A stretch of DNA of 60,415 nt from contig JAVEDP010000037.1 of assembly GCA_030841085.1 (NCBI GenBank), forward strand, positions 1-60,415, given 5' to 3'. The stretch is from Pyrinomonadaceae bacterium. Lineage in GTDB: Bacteria; Acidobacteriota; Blastocatellia; Pyrinomonadales; Pyrinomonadaceae. This document shows positions 24,144-33,284 of this stretch, piece after piece. The notes below the pieces were generated by a model, which was not told the DNA's origin, searched no databases, and saw only the letters and a program-made list of their open reading frames with translations. The position numbers and the translations under genes are program-made. Each line of letters starts with the position of its first letter. The stretch's first letter is position 1.

Positions 24144-25907
24144 TTGGCAGCTAAAGCCGAAGCAATTGTTACCGCGGGATTACGACCGGAGTTATTTGCG
24201 GCACGAGGACTGGTTTCCTTAAACAGTCGCGTGCTGGTCATCGCGCTTGCGCTGCTCGTCGTGGTCGGGTTCGCTTTTCGCCTCACGCATCTCAGCTCTG
24301 AAGGATTAAGTGAAGACGAGCTGAACAAGCTGGAAGCAGTTAACGATTATCGCCAGCACGGTCTGACGTCGGCAAACGGCGAACATCCGTTTTTGATGAA
24401 GGCGTTGCAAACGGTCACGGTTGTTTTCGCCGACAAATGGAACAGCATTTCGCTGGGCAATAGCCACCCCATCGCAAGCGAAAGCGCGCTTCGCTTTCCC
24501 AGCGTACTCTTCGGCGCGTTGACTACAATTGTTATTTACTTGCTTACGGCTGAATTATTTGGGGCCGAAGCGGGTTTGATCGCGGCCGCGCTGTGGGCCT
24601 TTGATCCGAGCGCAATTGGATTTAATCGCATCGCGAAAGAAGACACGTTCCTGACTTTCTTTTTTCTGCTGGCGAATGTTTTCTGGCTGCGCGGTCAGCG
24701 CTTAGCGGAAAGCAACCCGGATGTGAAACCAACGAAATATTATTGGGCCACGGCCGCATCCTTTGGCGCGATGATGGCTTCGAAATATTTGCCGCAACTG
24801 ATCACGATTACGATTGCTTATTACGGGATCTTTCAGCCCATCCCCGAAACGCGTTGGCGGCTTGGGAAGAAACGCATGCTGACTTTCTTTGCAGTCATGG
24901 CGATCACTTTCCTGTTGCTCAACCCGACCATTCTGTTGCCGGGGACCTGGAAACAGATGGGACTGTTCGCAGGCCAAAAACTGATCGGTCATGATGGTTA
25001 CGAGTTCATGGGACAGGTTTACAGCCACCGGCTGACGGATTGGTTCAATGGGATACCCTGGTACTTCTATCATCTTTTTGCCGCCGTCAAATTACCGCTG
25101 CTGACCGTGGTGGGATTCGTGATCGGGTTACCGCTGCTTTTTCGGCGCAAGCTTGGCGACGGCCGTTATTTCATAATGTTGTGGCTGTTCCTATGGATGA
25201 TGACGTTTAGTTTCGTCGGTGGAAAATTCACGCGTTACTTCACAGTCGCTCTTCCCGCTGTACTGATAACTGCGGCAATCGGAATTCAATTCTTCAGCGT
25301 TTGGATTTCAAGGAAACTCGGGAGCTTGTTGGCGGCGAGCTGGCCGACAAGCTACTTGCGACTGGCGCTAATCCTGGTATTCATCGTCGGCTCAGTTCAG
25401 GCGTCGGCTTCGGTAGCGCCGCACTTCAGGCTTTTTACCAATGCGCTTGGTGGAGGCGTCGCGCACGAGGGATATTACTTTCCACACGATGAATTTTACG
25501 ATGGCAGTGTTCGCGACGTGATGTTTGAGATAGCCAAACGCGCTAAACCGAATGCGCAGGTCGCCAGCGAGGTTCCCAATCTGGCGGCGTTCTACGCGCA
25601 AAAGGCCAATCGTGCGGATCTGGTATGCGTCTCTGTTTCGGATCCGAATGCGTTGAAGCAACTAAAGGAAGGTGACTTCGTGGTCGATGCGCGGGGCCGT
25701 CGCTACTTCAGCAATGAGACGCTGCTGAACGCTCTTTCAAACTCGGCCTCGCCGACATTTCAGACGATGCTGGGACCAGCGGTCTCGGCTTCGGTGTACG
25801 AACTGGACAAACACACGCGGGAACTCATTTTGGAAACGGCGCGACGCTTGCCGCCGTTGGCCAGTAATATTCAACTGTCGAACGGTTCGCACATTATTAG
25901 CAACTAA
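24144..25907 (+). CDS. GT39/PMT-like membrane glycosyltransferase
   Basis: The multi-pass protein (587 residues from the chosen start) has the C-type glycosyltransferase layout: a first transmembrane helix, then a periplasmic loop with acidic residues (GLSEDELNKLEAV), ten or so hydrophobic segments, and a C-terminal soluble domain. ALWAFDPSAIGFNRIAKEDTF resembles the second acidic motif of protein O-mannosyltransferases. The sugar donor is expected to be polyprenyl-linked; the acceptor is unknown. TTG 24144 follows AAGGA by seven bases and is preferred to TTG 24117. Its stop overlaps the convergent DUF2442 gene by 4 bases. Confidence 0.85.
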   Translation: MAAKAEAIVTAGLRPELFAARGLVSLNSRVLVIALALLVVVGFAFRLTHLSSEGLSEDELNKLEAVNDYRQHGLTSANGEHPFLMKALQTVTVVFADKWNSISLGNSHPIASESALRFPSVLFGALTTIVIYLLTAELFGAEAGLIAAALWAFDPSAIGFNRIAKEDTFLTFFFLLANVFWLRGQRLAESNPDVKPTKYYWATAASFGAMMASKYLPQLITITIAYYGIFQPIPETRWRLGKKRMLTFFAVMAITFLLLNPTILLPGTWKQMGLFAGQKLIGHDGYEFMGQVYSHRLTDWFNGIPWYFYHLFAAVKLPLLTVVGFVIGLPLLFRRKLGDGRYFIMLWLFLWMMTFSFVGGKFTRYFTVALPAVLITAAIGIQFFSVWISRKLGSLLAASWPTSYLRLALILVFIVGSVQASASVAPHFRLFTNALGGGVAHEGYYFPHDEFYDGSVRDVMFEIAKRAKPNAQVASEVPNLAAFYAQKANRADLVCVSVSDPNALKQLKEGDFVVDARGRRYFSNETLLNALSNSASPTFQTMLGPAVSASVYELDKHTRELILETARRLPPLASNIQLSNGSHIISN

Positions 25908-26233
25908 TTATTTCGGCCTTCCTCTTGATTAGACACTCGATCAATCGACCTTCGTTTTTCCAGCCAACGCTCAAATGAGCTTCGACTTTCAGCCGACCGT
26001 CTTCCAAGCAACAGATCATGGATGTTTATGTCTTCATCGAGGTCAGGCCAATGGAGTCCGTCGCCTTGTCCGATTAACCGCCAATTCTCTCGCTCAGCGG
26101 CGCTAGCATGAACAAGCCGCGGGAACCACTCAAGCGGTACCGTAATAGTTCGCCCATCCGCCAAGCTGACAGTAAAGTTATTTTCAGTAATTGCGATATT
26201 CGTGACCGGGATGTCAGCTGTTGAAGTACTCAT
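25904..26233 (-). CDS. DUF2442 protein
   Basis: The 109-residue protein matches the DUF2442 pattern: short strands then LADGRTITVPLEWFPRLVHAS and GDGLHWPDLDEDINIHDLLLGR. DUF2442 and DUF4160 genes are typically adjacent and have been suggested as a toxin-antitoxin-like pair; the activity is unproven. It overlaps the DUF4160 gene by 20 bases. A charged C-terminal tail (SSFERWLEKRRSID) extends beyond the usual domain. Confidence 0.88.
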   Translation of the reverse strand: MSTSTADIPVTNIAITENNFTVSLADGRTITVPLEWFPRLVHASAAERENWRLIGQGDGLHWPDLDEDINIHDLLLGRRSAESRSSFERWLEKRRSIDRVSNQEEGRNN

Positions 26234-26450
26234 TCCAACTCCTCAACAAAAATTCTGAGTCGTCTTCTATAAGTTTTCTTATCCGGTTAATTTCTGTTAC
26301 CGGAAATCCACCGTTATCCTGCAATCTTACACGTTCAAGCCAGAACTTTGCCACTTTATCATCGCGCTCAATGTGAACATGTGGGGGTTCTTGGCGATCA
26401 CCGGAATAAAAGAAAACTCTGTAAGGTCCCCTCCGCAAGATCGTTGGCAT
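26214..26450 (-). CDS. DUF4160 protein
   Basis: The 78-residue protein begins MPTILRRGPYRVFFYSGD and contains EPPHVHIERDDKVAKFWL, the DUF4160 hallmark. ATG 26450 is the family start; a GTG at 26528 would add 26 unrelated residues. It forms an overlapping pair with DUF2442 downstream and follows the GH5-like gene. The pair may be a two-gene stress or addiction module, which is inference. Confidence 0.88.
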   Translation of the reverse strand: MPTILRRGPYRVFFYSGDRQEPPHVHIERDDKVAKFWLERVRLQDNGGFPVTEINRIRKLIEDDSEFLLRSWNEYFNS

Positions 26451-26539
26451 CGAGGCACAATATCGGGCCGCCACAAAATAATCCAGACGATCAATAGCAT
26501 CGCTATCGTTCAGAAAATGAAAGAACACTTGCTATGACT

Positions 26540-28336
26540 TCAGTGCCTGACTTCAACTTCAACCGGCTTCGCGTCGTGCGACTGGTAACCTTCCGGCCAG
26601 TTTGAAATATTCACGCCGTAAGGCCAATCAGCCTCAGCACTGACAGCAAAGCGAATAGTAATCGGCAGCCCGCGCATTGCACGCAAACGGACCAGCAATT
26701 TGTCGATGCGCCATTCCTGAATCAAAGGCGCGCTGCGTGGCTCAACCGGGATTAGTCGCGAACCGCAGTCCGTGCCGTTCACAAAAAGCGTTACGCGCGT
26801 TTTGATCTGTTCGGGCTTAGCATCAATCGGCAGCACTGGCTGAATATGAGCGCGCACAATCAATTGGCTGACACGACGACGATCGGCTCGCTCCGGCACT
26901 GTGTAATCAAGATGGCCCACACCAAATCCCCAAATGTAACCGGGCCCGCTGCCAATCTTTTCAAACTGCTCGGCTGAAGCCATCTGCGGTTTGAACTGAT
27001 ACAACAGCGATCGATCGTCTCGCACAATTATTTGCGGAACCGTTGCGGGATCAGCAACGGTTCGCGACCAGGCAAACTGTCTTGGTACTAAGTGACGAGA
27101 TGCGTCGGTTAATCGTTCCGGCGGATCGGCGGAACTGAGCGCGGCAAACATTTGTGCAGCGCGTTTAACTTCGCCGAGGACGGCTCCATCGCGCGAAGTT
27201 GAATACGTTATTCCATATCCGCGGCCGGGATCCGGCGTGAAAATCCAGAACATCGCGCCAGTCGAACCAGCGCGAACGTTACTTTCAAAAAATGCTCGAT
27301 ACCATTCCGTTTGCGCAACGCCGCGATACCCCTCGGCGCCGATGCCAAATTCTCCAAAGACGAGCGGCTTGTTCAGAGAAAAAGCTGCCGCCGCGCGATT
27401 CTCGACAAATTCGCGCAGCGTCGCAGGCGAATCAACAAAGCTGTCGCTGTCGTCTTTCGGATAATTGTGAACGTCGCAGTAATCGATATTCGGCAGGCGA
27501 TGATCGGCGAGCCACTCTCTTCTTTCTGCGGCGGTGCGATAGCCCCAATCGCCCGGCGTGATCGCATGATTCGGATCGAGCGACTTGAGATACGCGCTCA
27601 TCTCGGCAATCCAGGCACGCCTTTCCGCCCAACGACCGGTTGCGGCCTGCGCTTCATTCATTAACTCCCAACCCAAAATTGTCGGATCGTCGCGATAGAG
27701 AATGCCGGTTACGCTGTTGCGTCGAGTAACAATTTTTTCCAGGTGCTCTCGATAAAGCTCTCGCGTTTTCTCGTTTGAATAAAACGCCATCGCGCGCTCG
27801 GGATTAATTCCAAACTTGTATTTGGTGTCGGCCGCATCATCGATGCCTGCCCAGCGTAAATATTGGGCCACGCCGCCGGTGTCGCGCCACCAGTTGGCCA
27901 GACACAATTGCACATGAAGATTATTTTGCGCGGCTTGCGCGATTGTGTTGTCGAGATGAACAAACGCCTCTTCGTTCCAGTTGCCCGGCGACCAGCGAAA
28001 AGGATGCGTGCGCGGCCAGTCCGCCTGGTCGGCAACGGGTCCCACATCGTTTGGACCACCTTCGCCGGACGCCCAAATACGTACCACGCGAATGCCTGCC
28101 TGGGCCGCCTGTCGCAGCGTCTCGGGCATGCGCTGGCGATCGTCATCGCGATACATTACCGACACGTTTGCGCCGACAAAGCGAAACGATTGACCGGCAA
28201 TTAGAAAACGGCTACCACGCGTTTGCACAAAGTTAGTGGACGGGTCGCGGCGAGCGGCGGGCGAGCCGGAACGAATGAAGAAAAAGGCCGCACCCACAGC
28301 AACTGCGAGCGCGGCGTATGGTAAGAACTTTTTCAC
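26540..28336 (-). CDS. GH5-like glycoside hydrolase (mannanase/cellulase type), exported
   Basis: The 598-residue protein has an N-terminal membrane anchor or signal (about 5-22) and a TIM barrel. GH5-type catalytic residues are visible: acid/base in LGWELMNEAQ (N227, E228) and nucleophile in LVFGEFGIG (E329), with YCDVHNYP (H290, Y292) between them. Similarity is closest to beta-mannanase-like GH5 enzymes. The C-terminal part (about 430-598) looks like a beta-rich accessory domain. Substrate not established. Confidence 0.85.
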   Translation of the reverse strand: MKKFLPYAALAVAVGAAFFFIRSGSPAARRDPSTNFVQTRGSRFLIAGQSFRFVGANVSVMYRDDDRQRMPETLRQAAQAGIRVVRIWASGEGGPNDVGPVADQADWPRTHPFRWSPGNWNEEAFVHLDNTIAQAAQNNLHVQLCLANWWRDTGGVAQYLRWAGIDDAADTKYKFGINPERAMAFYSNEKTRELYREHLEKIVTRRNSVTGILYRDDPTILGWELMNEAQAATGRWAERRAWIAEMSAYLKSLDPNHAITPGDWGYRTAAERREWLADHRLPNIDYCDVHNYPKDDSDSFVDSPATLREFVENRAAAAFSLNKPLVFGEFGIGAEGYRGVAQTEWYRAFFESNVRAGSTGAMFWIFTPDPGRGYGITYSTSRDGAVLGEVKRAAQMFAALSSADPPERLTDASRHLVPRQFAWSRTVADPATVPQIIVRDDRSLLYQFKPQMASAEQFEKIGSGPGYIWGFGVGHLDYTVPERADRRRVSQLIVRAHIQPVLPIDAKPEQIKTRVTLFVNGTDCGSRLIPVEPRSAPLIQEWRIDKLLVRLRAMRGLPITIRFAVSAEADWPYGVNISNWPEGYQSHDAKPVEVEVRH

Positions 28337-28361
28337 AGCAGCCGAATCGGATGGGGCCTTC

Positions 28362-28712
28362 TCACCGCGGAGTCGTTAATCGGATAAAGCCAATGATTGC
28401 GCAAATCGCCCCCAGTATCACAAAGAAGTTGAAGAAGGTCAGCACGGTGAATACAAAGCTGGAGTCGTTAGTTAGCACTCCAAAGCCAACCGCCAGAAAC
28501 TGAATATGGAATAACAGCATGCAGACGGCCGTGAATGTAAACCAGCGCGTCGATGGACCAAACGCCCGCGCGCGCGCAAAGCCAAGCACCGCCGCTACCA
28601 ACCAGGCAATTGCGCCCAGCAGAAACATGGTGGCGATAACCGGGCCGAAATAACTCGGCTGGCGGAAAGTGGTTGAGACTTGCGCGAGCAGCGTTACCAA
28701 AAAGATGAACAT
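28362..28712 (-). CDS. Small four-helix membrane protein
   Basis: This 116-residue protein has four hydrophobic segments (MFIFLVTLLAQV; IATMFLLGAIAWLVAAVLGF; FTFTAVCMLLFHIQFLAVGFG; VLTFFNFFVILGAICAIIGF). No family is recognised. ATG 28712 has a very strong AGGAGGAGAAGG upstream, so the longer frame is rejected. It precedes the GH5-like gene on the same strand with a 25-base gap and is probably cotranscribed. Confidence 0.72.
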   Translation of the reverse strand: MFIFLVTLLAQVSTTFRQPSYFGPVIATMFLLGAIAWLVAAVLGFARARAFGPSTRWFTFTAVCMLLFHIQFLAVGFGVLTNDSSFVFTVLTFFNFFVILGAICAIIGFIRLTTPR

Positions 28713-28884
28713 TCGCCTTCTCCTCCTGAGTATGTACGGGCTGACAAACCAAGCGCCGTTTGCGCACGTCCGAAGCCGGTAACTGTGCACAAACGGCGGT
28801 CAAAGTTTTATTTTTGAAAACGACTAATAGCGACAGCGTTGTCGGGCAAGCAGACGCCGTGAAGTGAACGGGACGAATCACCGA

Positions 28885-29094
28885 CTACTGCGTGATGTGA
28901 ATCTCTTCTTCCTTGTTTACATGGCCCAGGAAGTAGAGCAACCCGCAGATGAAAGCAACGGCCGCAAGGCCCAGGGCGCGCCAACCTAACGAGTGTCCGC
29001 CCTCGGCGTCCGTAAAGGTCACGAACCTGTAGAAGTAGTAAATCGCACCTCCAGCAGCGAGCAGACCCACAATCGCAAGTAACATCTCTTTCAT
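28885..29094 (-). CDS. Small two-helix membrane protein
   Basis: This 69-residue protein has two hydrophobic segments (LLAIVGLLAAGGAIYYFY; ALGLAAVAFICGLLYFLG) and a charged tail. A GGAGG ribosome-binding site lies 9 bases upstream of the ATG. The family is unknown. The 172-base space after it, up to the next membrane-protein gene, holds no recognisable feature. Confidence 0.65.
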   Translation of the reverse strand: MKEMLLAIVGLLAAGGAIYYFYRFVTFTDAEGGHSLGWRALGLAAVAFICGLLYFLGHVNKEEEIHITQ

Positions 29095-29317
29095 ATCATT
29101 TTACCTCCGGCAATGAGTTGCTATGAAGGTTAGGAAAAAGCCGCTTAGCGCTATGTGGCCAGCATGTTAACGCCAGCCATCGGGGAACGCAAGTTTTTCG
29201 AGGCCGCGGTAGTGCCCTAATTTCAATCTCTTTTGTTGGCCTCCCCGTTTTAACAGGTTTTACCGTAATACGACTATTCCTTGACGGTTTTAGAGGCCGG
29301 ATCGTAGGCTGTCTGGC

Positions 29318-30580
29318 ATGGACTCGCAAGACCTGCCAGTCGCGAAGGACCTTGTCAGCCTCGCCTTCACTGAACGCCATCCAATCCTCAGCCAAGCTTG
29401 GGATGATGCGATTCACCTTAGTTGGCAACAAATGGGTGTTCCCGTGTTAGGCGTTCTGTCGAGTCTCCTAGTGACGCTTGCCCGTGAATACAAGGCAGGT
29501 CATCTGCATGGTTGGCCTGACGCTCAGACGTTTGTCTACCAGTTGCTCTGGTCAGCACTGATCGGCATCGCTCTCTACGCGGTCGTCGCAGTTATTCGTG
29601 CACCCTTCATTGTTCTTGGTCGGCAGAATCGACGGCTGATAGAACTAGGTCAAAACATCTCAGACTTGGAATCGCGTCCCGTTGTCGTACCACCGTCTCT
29701 ATTGACGGACGGCAGTGCCCTTCACCAGCCCGATTCTGCCGAGCCGAATATTGTCATGCGGTTAGATGGCGGGATGCTTTCTGCTTGGGGCGTTCAAGAG
29801 ATCATCTACGAAGGCGACTATTCAACCTCTTACAAAGTGATTGTTATTCGGTGCAAGAATGAGCGTGATAGTTCCCCACCTCGCAAGGTTGGCGGTGTCG
29901 GTAATGTCTCGGCTGAAATTAGCTTCACGGGATACGGTGAAAAACACGTTCACATACCTGGGGACTTGGGAGCCTGGCTACGCGAGTATGGTGAGCGAGT
30001 GAACTTTCCTGTAGGGGTTACCCACAGATTGGTGGTCGCGAAACTTGAAGATGAAAAACTTTGCGCTGTTCAGAGGCGCAGCAACCAGAATAAAACGACT
30101 GTTTGGGTTGGCGATTTAGACGATACTAACGATTACTTTCGCGTGAAGGTTGCTCTCTATGCCGATTCGGAACGTAAACCATTAGCTCGTGGTGACTACA
30201 TACTTGAAAGAGATGGTCGCTTGTTTGGGCGAGACGAAACTTTTGCTGGCCCACAACTCGTTTCCACAAGTCTTTGGAGAAGTTCACGGGCGCTTAAATT
30301 TCAGATTCGATTGCATGAATTCTTGAAACTGGACAGCGACGGAGTTTCGCGCGACGGGTTTGATCAAGACTACAAGGCGTGTGAAACGGAAGCTGCGAAA
30401 TTTATTGAGCAGCACTACGGGAACGTTGAGAAAAGACATTTTCTGTTTGAGAGAGACGACGACAAAAACCAACCACCCAACCCGTTTCGCCGTCTAAGGC
30501 GGGAACCGTCAAGCTTTAGGGAGCGTGTGGACGCGCAGCTTAAACAGCTTGACCGTTTAGAGAAGATAAGCGGACTTTAG
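29318..30580 (+). CDS. Unknown membrane-anchored protein of the island
   Basis: The 420-residue protein is not recognised. Two hydrophobic segments (about 37-53 and 72-96) are followed by a long soluble region. Parts of that region are beta-rich (MRLDGGMLSAWGVQEIIYEGDY, ISFTGYGEKHVHIPGDLGAWLREYG, THRLVVAKLEDEKLCAV) and the end is basic and helical. The arrangement suggests a cytoplasmic sensor or effector tethered to the membrane. A TTGACG at 29281 may be part of its promoter. A 12-bp inverted repeat flanks the gene. It resembles single-copy accessory proteins often seen in defence or mobile islands, but no function can be assigned. Confidence 0.6.
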   Translation: MDSQDLPVAKDLVSLAFTERHPILSQAWDDAIHLSWQQMGVPVLGVLSSLLVTLAREYKAGHLHGWPDAQTFVYQLLWSALIGIALYAVVAVIRAPFIVLGRQNRRLIELGQNISDLESRPVVVPPSLLTDGSALHQPDSAEPNIVMRLDGGMLSAWGVQEIIYEGDYSTSYKVIVIRCKNERDSSPPRKVGGVGNVSAEISFTGYGEKHVHIPGDLGAWLREYGERVNFPVGVTHRLVVAKLEDEKLCAVQRRSNQNKTTVWVGDLDDTNDYFRVKVALYADSERKPLARGDYILERDGRLFGRDETFAGPQLVSTSLWRSSRALKFQIRLHEFLKLDSDGVSRDGFDQDYKACETEAAKFIEQHYGNVEKRHFLFERDDDKNQPPNPFRRLRREPSSFRERVDAQLKQLDRLEKISGL

Positions 30581-30694
30581 AAAATATTAGTCGTATTACG
30601 AAAACGACTTAACTAGAATTGGTATTCAATGCGTAGTCTCGCCAGAGTTGGCCGTGAGAGCATCTATCATTCAGGACTATCGGGGGAGCAAGCA

Positions 30695-30880
30695 ATGAGT
30701 AATAAGAAACCACCTAAACGCGGACGCCCTTCACTTCCGAAGGGGCAGGTTAAAGCGAAGATCGTTCCGATGCGATTGCACGATGCGGACGTAAAGCTGT
30801 TTGAGAAGGCAGCGAAGGCCACCAAGCAAACATTGTCAGAGTGGATGCGTTCAACCCTGCGCGAAGCTGCGATCCGATAA
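30695..30880 (+). CDS. Small ribbon-helix-helix-like protein
   Basis: The 61-residue basic protein has an RGRPSLPKGQ N-terminal tail. It then shows a pattern of strand (AKIVPMRL) and two helices (DADVKLFEKAAKATK, LSEWMRSTLREAA), as in Arc/MetJ-type DNA-binding proteins. ATG 30695 follows GGGGGAG by eight bases. It is probably a regulator of the island or a DNA-binding antitoxin. No toxin gene is obvious beside it. Confidence 0.7.
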   Translation: MSNKKPPKRGRPSLPKGQVKAKIVPMRLHDADVKLFEKAAKATKQTLSEWMRSTLREAAIR

Positions 30881-30889
30881 ATCCTTATC

Positions 30890-31123
30890 ATGCGACCGAT
30901 CATGCACTTTTCAGACGGCGGTCTTCGTTTCACTTGGGTGCTTGCCATTTTGAGCACAGCCGCCACCGTCCAGCAGTACGCTAACGGTAATCGTTCAGCT
31001 ACCGTAGCTGGCGTTGCACTACTGGCCTTGGTTTGCTACGTCCTGCTGATTAGTTATTACAGATGGACAAGATGGTTACGTGGGAATGTGGAGCGACGGA
31101 AAAGTGCGGCCAAGAACAAATAA
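30890..31123 (+). CDS. Small two-helix membrane protein of the island
   Basis: The 77-residue protein has two hydrophobic segments (FTWVLAILSTAATVQQY; TVAGVALLALVCYVLLISYY) and a basic tail (RWLRGNVERRKSAAKNK). It begins 9 bases after the RHH-like gene and is probably translated from the same mRNA. A second in-frame ATG at 30902 is possible. No family recognised. Confidence 0.6.
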   Translation: MRPIMHFSDGGLRFTWVLAILSTAATVQQYANGNRSATVAGVALLALVCYVLLISYYRWTRWLRGNVERRKSAAKNK

Positions 31124-31249
31124 CATGCCAAACGAGTCGCTCGCCAATTTCAAATTAGGGCACGATCGATGCCGGAGCTACCAATGTGCCGGTGTCTTTC
31201 GCTATCCAATTTGCTGTTTTTGTCCGCCGGCTCAATTAGCTCAAGTCCT

Positions 31250-33163
31250 CTAGAGAATGATCCGCTTGTCGCCGGCGCGACGCGTTATTCGTTCGCTGTC
31301 GAGATATTCGAGCAGCGGAATCGCATATTTGCGCGAGACTCCGGCCAACGCCTTAAATTGCGGCACGTCGATCAGCCGCTCGGGCTCGTGCTGGGAAGCG
31401 AAGTCCTGGAGCAATGCGCGCAATCGATCAATGGCGCTAACGTGCAAAAACATATCCGCCTGAGCGCGCACCAGAGTCCCGTTATCAAGCAACATTTGCA
31501 GAATTTTTCGCGCGTGTGGGCGTTGTGCCGGCGTAACCCCCGCGCTCTCGAGCGCCTGGTCTAGAGTTGGTGGCTCTAACTGAGCAGCTTGATAGAGGGC
31601 CGTGATCTTGTCGCGGAGCGCAGTGTCGGCGGATGAAAGGTCAACCGTATGTTCGCTGAGGCGCACCAAATCTTTCTCTGTGACCAGTGTGCCCTTTTCA
31701 AGCTGGTGCATAACGGCGCGAAATACTTCCGGCGCCGAATGACTAAAGAACCGTTCGCGTAAAACTTCACGCGCAAGTCCGCGCGATAAGGGGTCGCGTT
31801 GGTGATGAGACCTCACTTCCGCAACCACGGCTTTGGCAAGTTCTTCAAAATTCGCAGTACTGATGAATACCCCGTTCGCATTTGTGATTGCCCCGTTCCG
31901 CTCTACCTCGGTCGCGGCCGCCGACAAAACCGTATCTTTCAAACCCGTCCGGGCTATCAGTTGTTCGAGTGTCATCCCCTGATCGCCCGCCGCCAAAACA
32001 AATGCCGCCAACTTCCTTGATCGTTCGGGCCGTATCAATTCATGCAGGCGCTCGTCAGTCTTTGCGAGTTCCCTGCCTCGATGTTTTGCGGCGAACGGAT
32101 CGAGCACCACGCCGCCGGCGATCGTTACCGCCGGAGAATACGAACGAATGATGAAACGCTGTCCGTGCACTGCTACGACCGCAGCCTCCAATCTTAATTG
32201 CGCGAAACCGTATTCACCCGGCGCAATTTCGCCAGGCAGATTAAGGATTCGCACTCGGCCCAGCACTTCAGCCGAACCGATATGCACACGGACGCGCGCG
32301 CGTGTTCGCAAAGCTCGCGGTGCGCTCGGAAGAACTGTTAGCTGAACGTCGAGAATTTGCGTGGTCGCCAAACGACCGACTTCGGCCAGCACCATGCCTC
32401 GTTCGATCGCGCTCAGTTCAACACCCGCGAGGTTCACGGCGGTCCGTTGCCCGGCCGCTGCAGTGCGCACTGCCGCGCCATGAACCTGGACGCCACGCAC
32501 GCGCACACGCGCGCCGGCCGGAAGCAGTTCAAGCTCATCGCCCTCCGAAATCTCACCTGACACGAGCGTGCCGGTAACTACGGCGCCGAAGCCTTTCATC
32601 GTGAACGCGCGATCGATGGGTAGGCGTGTGACGAAATCGGCAGAGCGCTTCGGAATTTCCGCTGCAATCTGGTGCAGGGTCGCGCGGAATTCTTCAAGGC
32701 CGGCGCCAGTCTTCGCACTTACTGCAATCATCGGCGCGACTTCCAGAAATGAACCGGCAACCAATTCGGCGGCTTCGGCTCTAACGAGCGAAAGCATTTC
32801 TTCTTCAACCAAATCAGTCTTGGTAATGACGATCACCCCATGAACTACGCCGAGGAGCCGGCAGATATCAAAATGCTCGCGTGTCTGCGGCATCACGCCT
32901 TCGTCTGCAGCGATAACGAGCGCGACGGCGTCAATGCCGTGCGCGCCCGCCAGCATGTTCTTTACAAAGCGTTCATGTCCGGGAACATCGACGAAGCCTA
33001 CGCGCAGGTCGCCAAGCTCGAGGTCGGCAAAACCCAGATCGATGGTGATGCCGCGACGCTTTTCTTCAGGGAGGCGATCAGGATTCTTGCCGGTTAGGGC
33101 CTGGACGAGTGAACTCTTTCCGTGATCGATGTGGCCGGCAGTGCCGATGACGATGGATGACAT
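31250..33163 (-). CDS. selB: Selenocysteine-specific elongation factor SelB
   Basis: The 637-residue translational GTPase delivers Sec-tRNA(Sec) to UGA codons by binding the SECIS element. The GTPase motifs are [12 protein letters not shown] (7-18), the [10 protein letters not shown]3 (58-66) and TKTD G4 (114-117). Two beta-barrel domains follow, then C-terminal winged helices ([36 protein letters not shown]) that bind SECIS RNA. The ATG at 33163 is preferred; the upstream frame only translates a repeat. No Shine-Dalgarno is seen because a heptad repeat begins 14 bases upstream. Its partner tRNA-Sec lies at the right end of the window. Confidence 0.95.
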   Translation of the reverse strand: MSSIVIGTAGHIDHGKSSLVQALTGKNPDRLPEEKRRGITIDLGFADLELGDLRVGFVDVPGHERFVKNMLAGAHGIDAVALVIAADEGVMPQTREHFDICRLLGVVHGVIVITKTDLVEEEMLSLVRAEAAELVAGSFLEVAPMIAVSAKTGAGLEEFRATLHQIAAEIPKRSADFVTRLPIDRAFTMKGFGAVVTGTLVSGEISEGDELELLPAGARVRVRGVQVHGAAVRTAAAGQRTAVNLAGVELSAIERGMVLAEVGRLATTQILDVQLTVLPSAPRALRTRARVRVHIGSAEVLGRVRILNLPGEIAPGEYGFAQLRLEAAVVAVHGQRFIIRSYSPAVTIAGGVVLDPFAAKHRGRELAKTDERLHELIRPERSRKLAAFVLAAGDQGMTLEQLIARTGLKDTVLSAAATEVERNGAITNANGVFISTANFEELAKAVVAEVRSHHQRDPLSRGLAREVLRERFFSHSAPEVFRAVMHQLEKGTLVTEKDLVRLSEHTVDLSSADTALRDKITALYQAAQLEPPTLDQALESAGVTPAQRPHARKILQMLLDNGTLVRAQADMFLHVSAIDRLRALLQDFASQHEPERLIDVPQFKALAGVSRKYAIPLLEYLDSERITRRAGDKRIIL

Positions 33164-33176
33164 TCTGTTTTGGAAA

Positions 33177-33282
33177 TTTGGTCTTTGGACTTTGGTCTTT
33201 GGTCTTCGTTTTTGACTTTGAAAGTTCAGCTGCCGTTGCCGGAGACGTTGACGAAGACCCAAGACCAAAGACCAAAGACCAA
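33177..33282. repeat. TTTGGTC heptad inverted repeat between the VWA gene and selB
   Basis: Arm 33177-33209 consists of TTTGGTC/TTTGGAC units, and arm 33252-33282 is its inverted copy. The right arm ends 2 bases before the VWA gene stop (33285). The left arm lies in the selB leader. Confidence 0.9.
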
Positions 33283-33284
33283 TA

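Larger units (their letters stand above)
29212..31163. mobile_element. Three-gene island between nested inverted repeats
   Basis: GTGCCCTAATTT (29212-29223) is repeated in inverse orientation at 31152-31163. A second perfect 12-bp pair, GTAATACGACTA (29265-29276) with its complement at 30588-30599, flanks the first gene. The three plus-strand genes are unlike their neighbours, are less GC-rich, and interrupt a long minus-strand block. No transposase or integrase is present and no clear target duplication is seen. A mobile or exchanged cassette is inferred. Confidence 0.5.

Noticed and set aside
29266-29280. TAATACGACT resembles the T7 promoter core
   Set aside because: The match stops after ten bases and lacks the CACTATAG part. 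It is half of a natural inverted repeat with 30588-30599.
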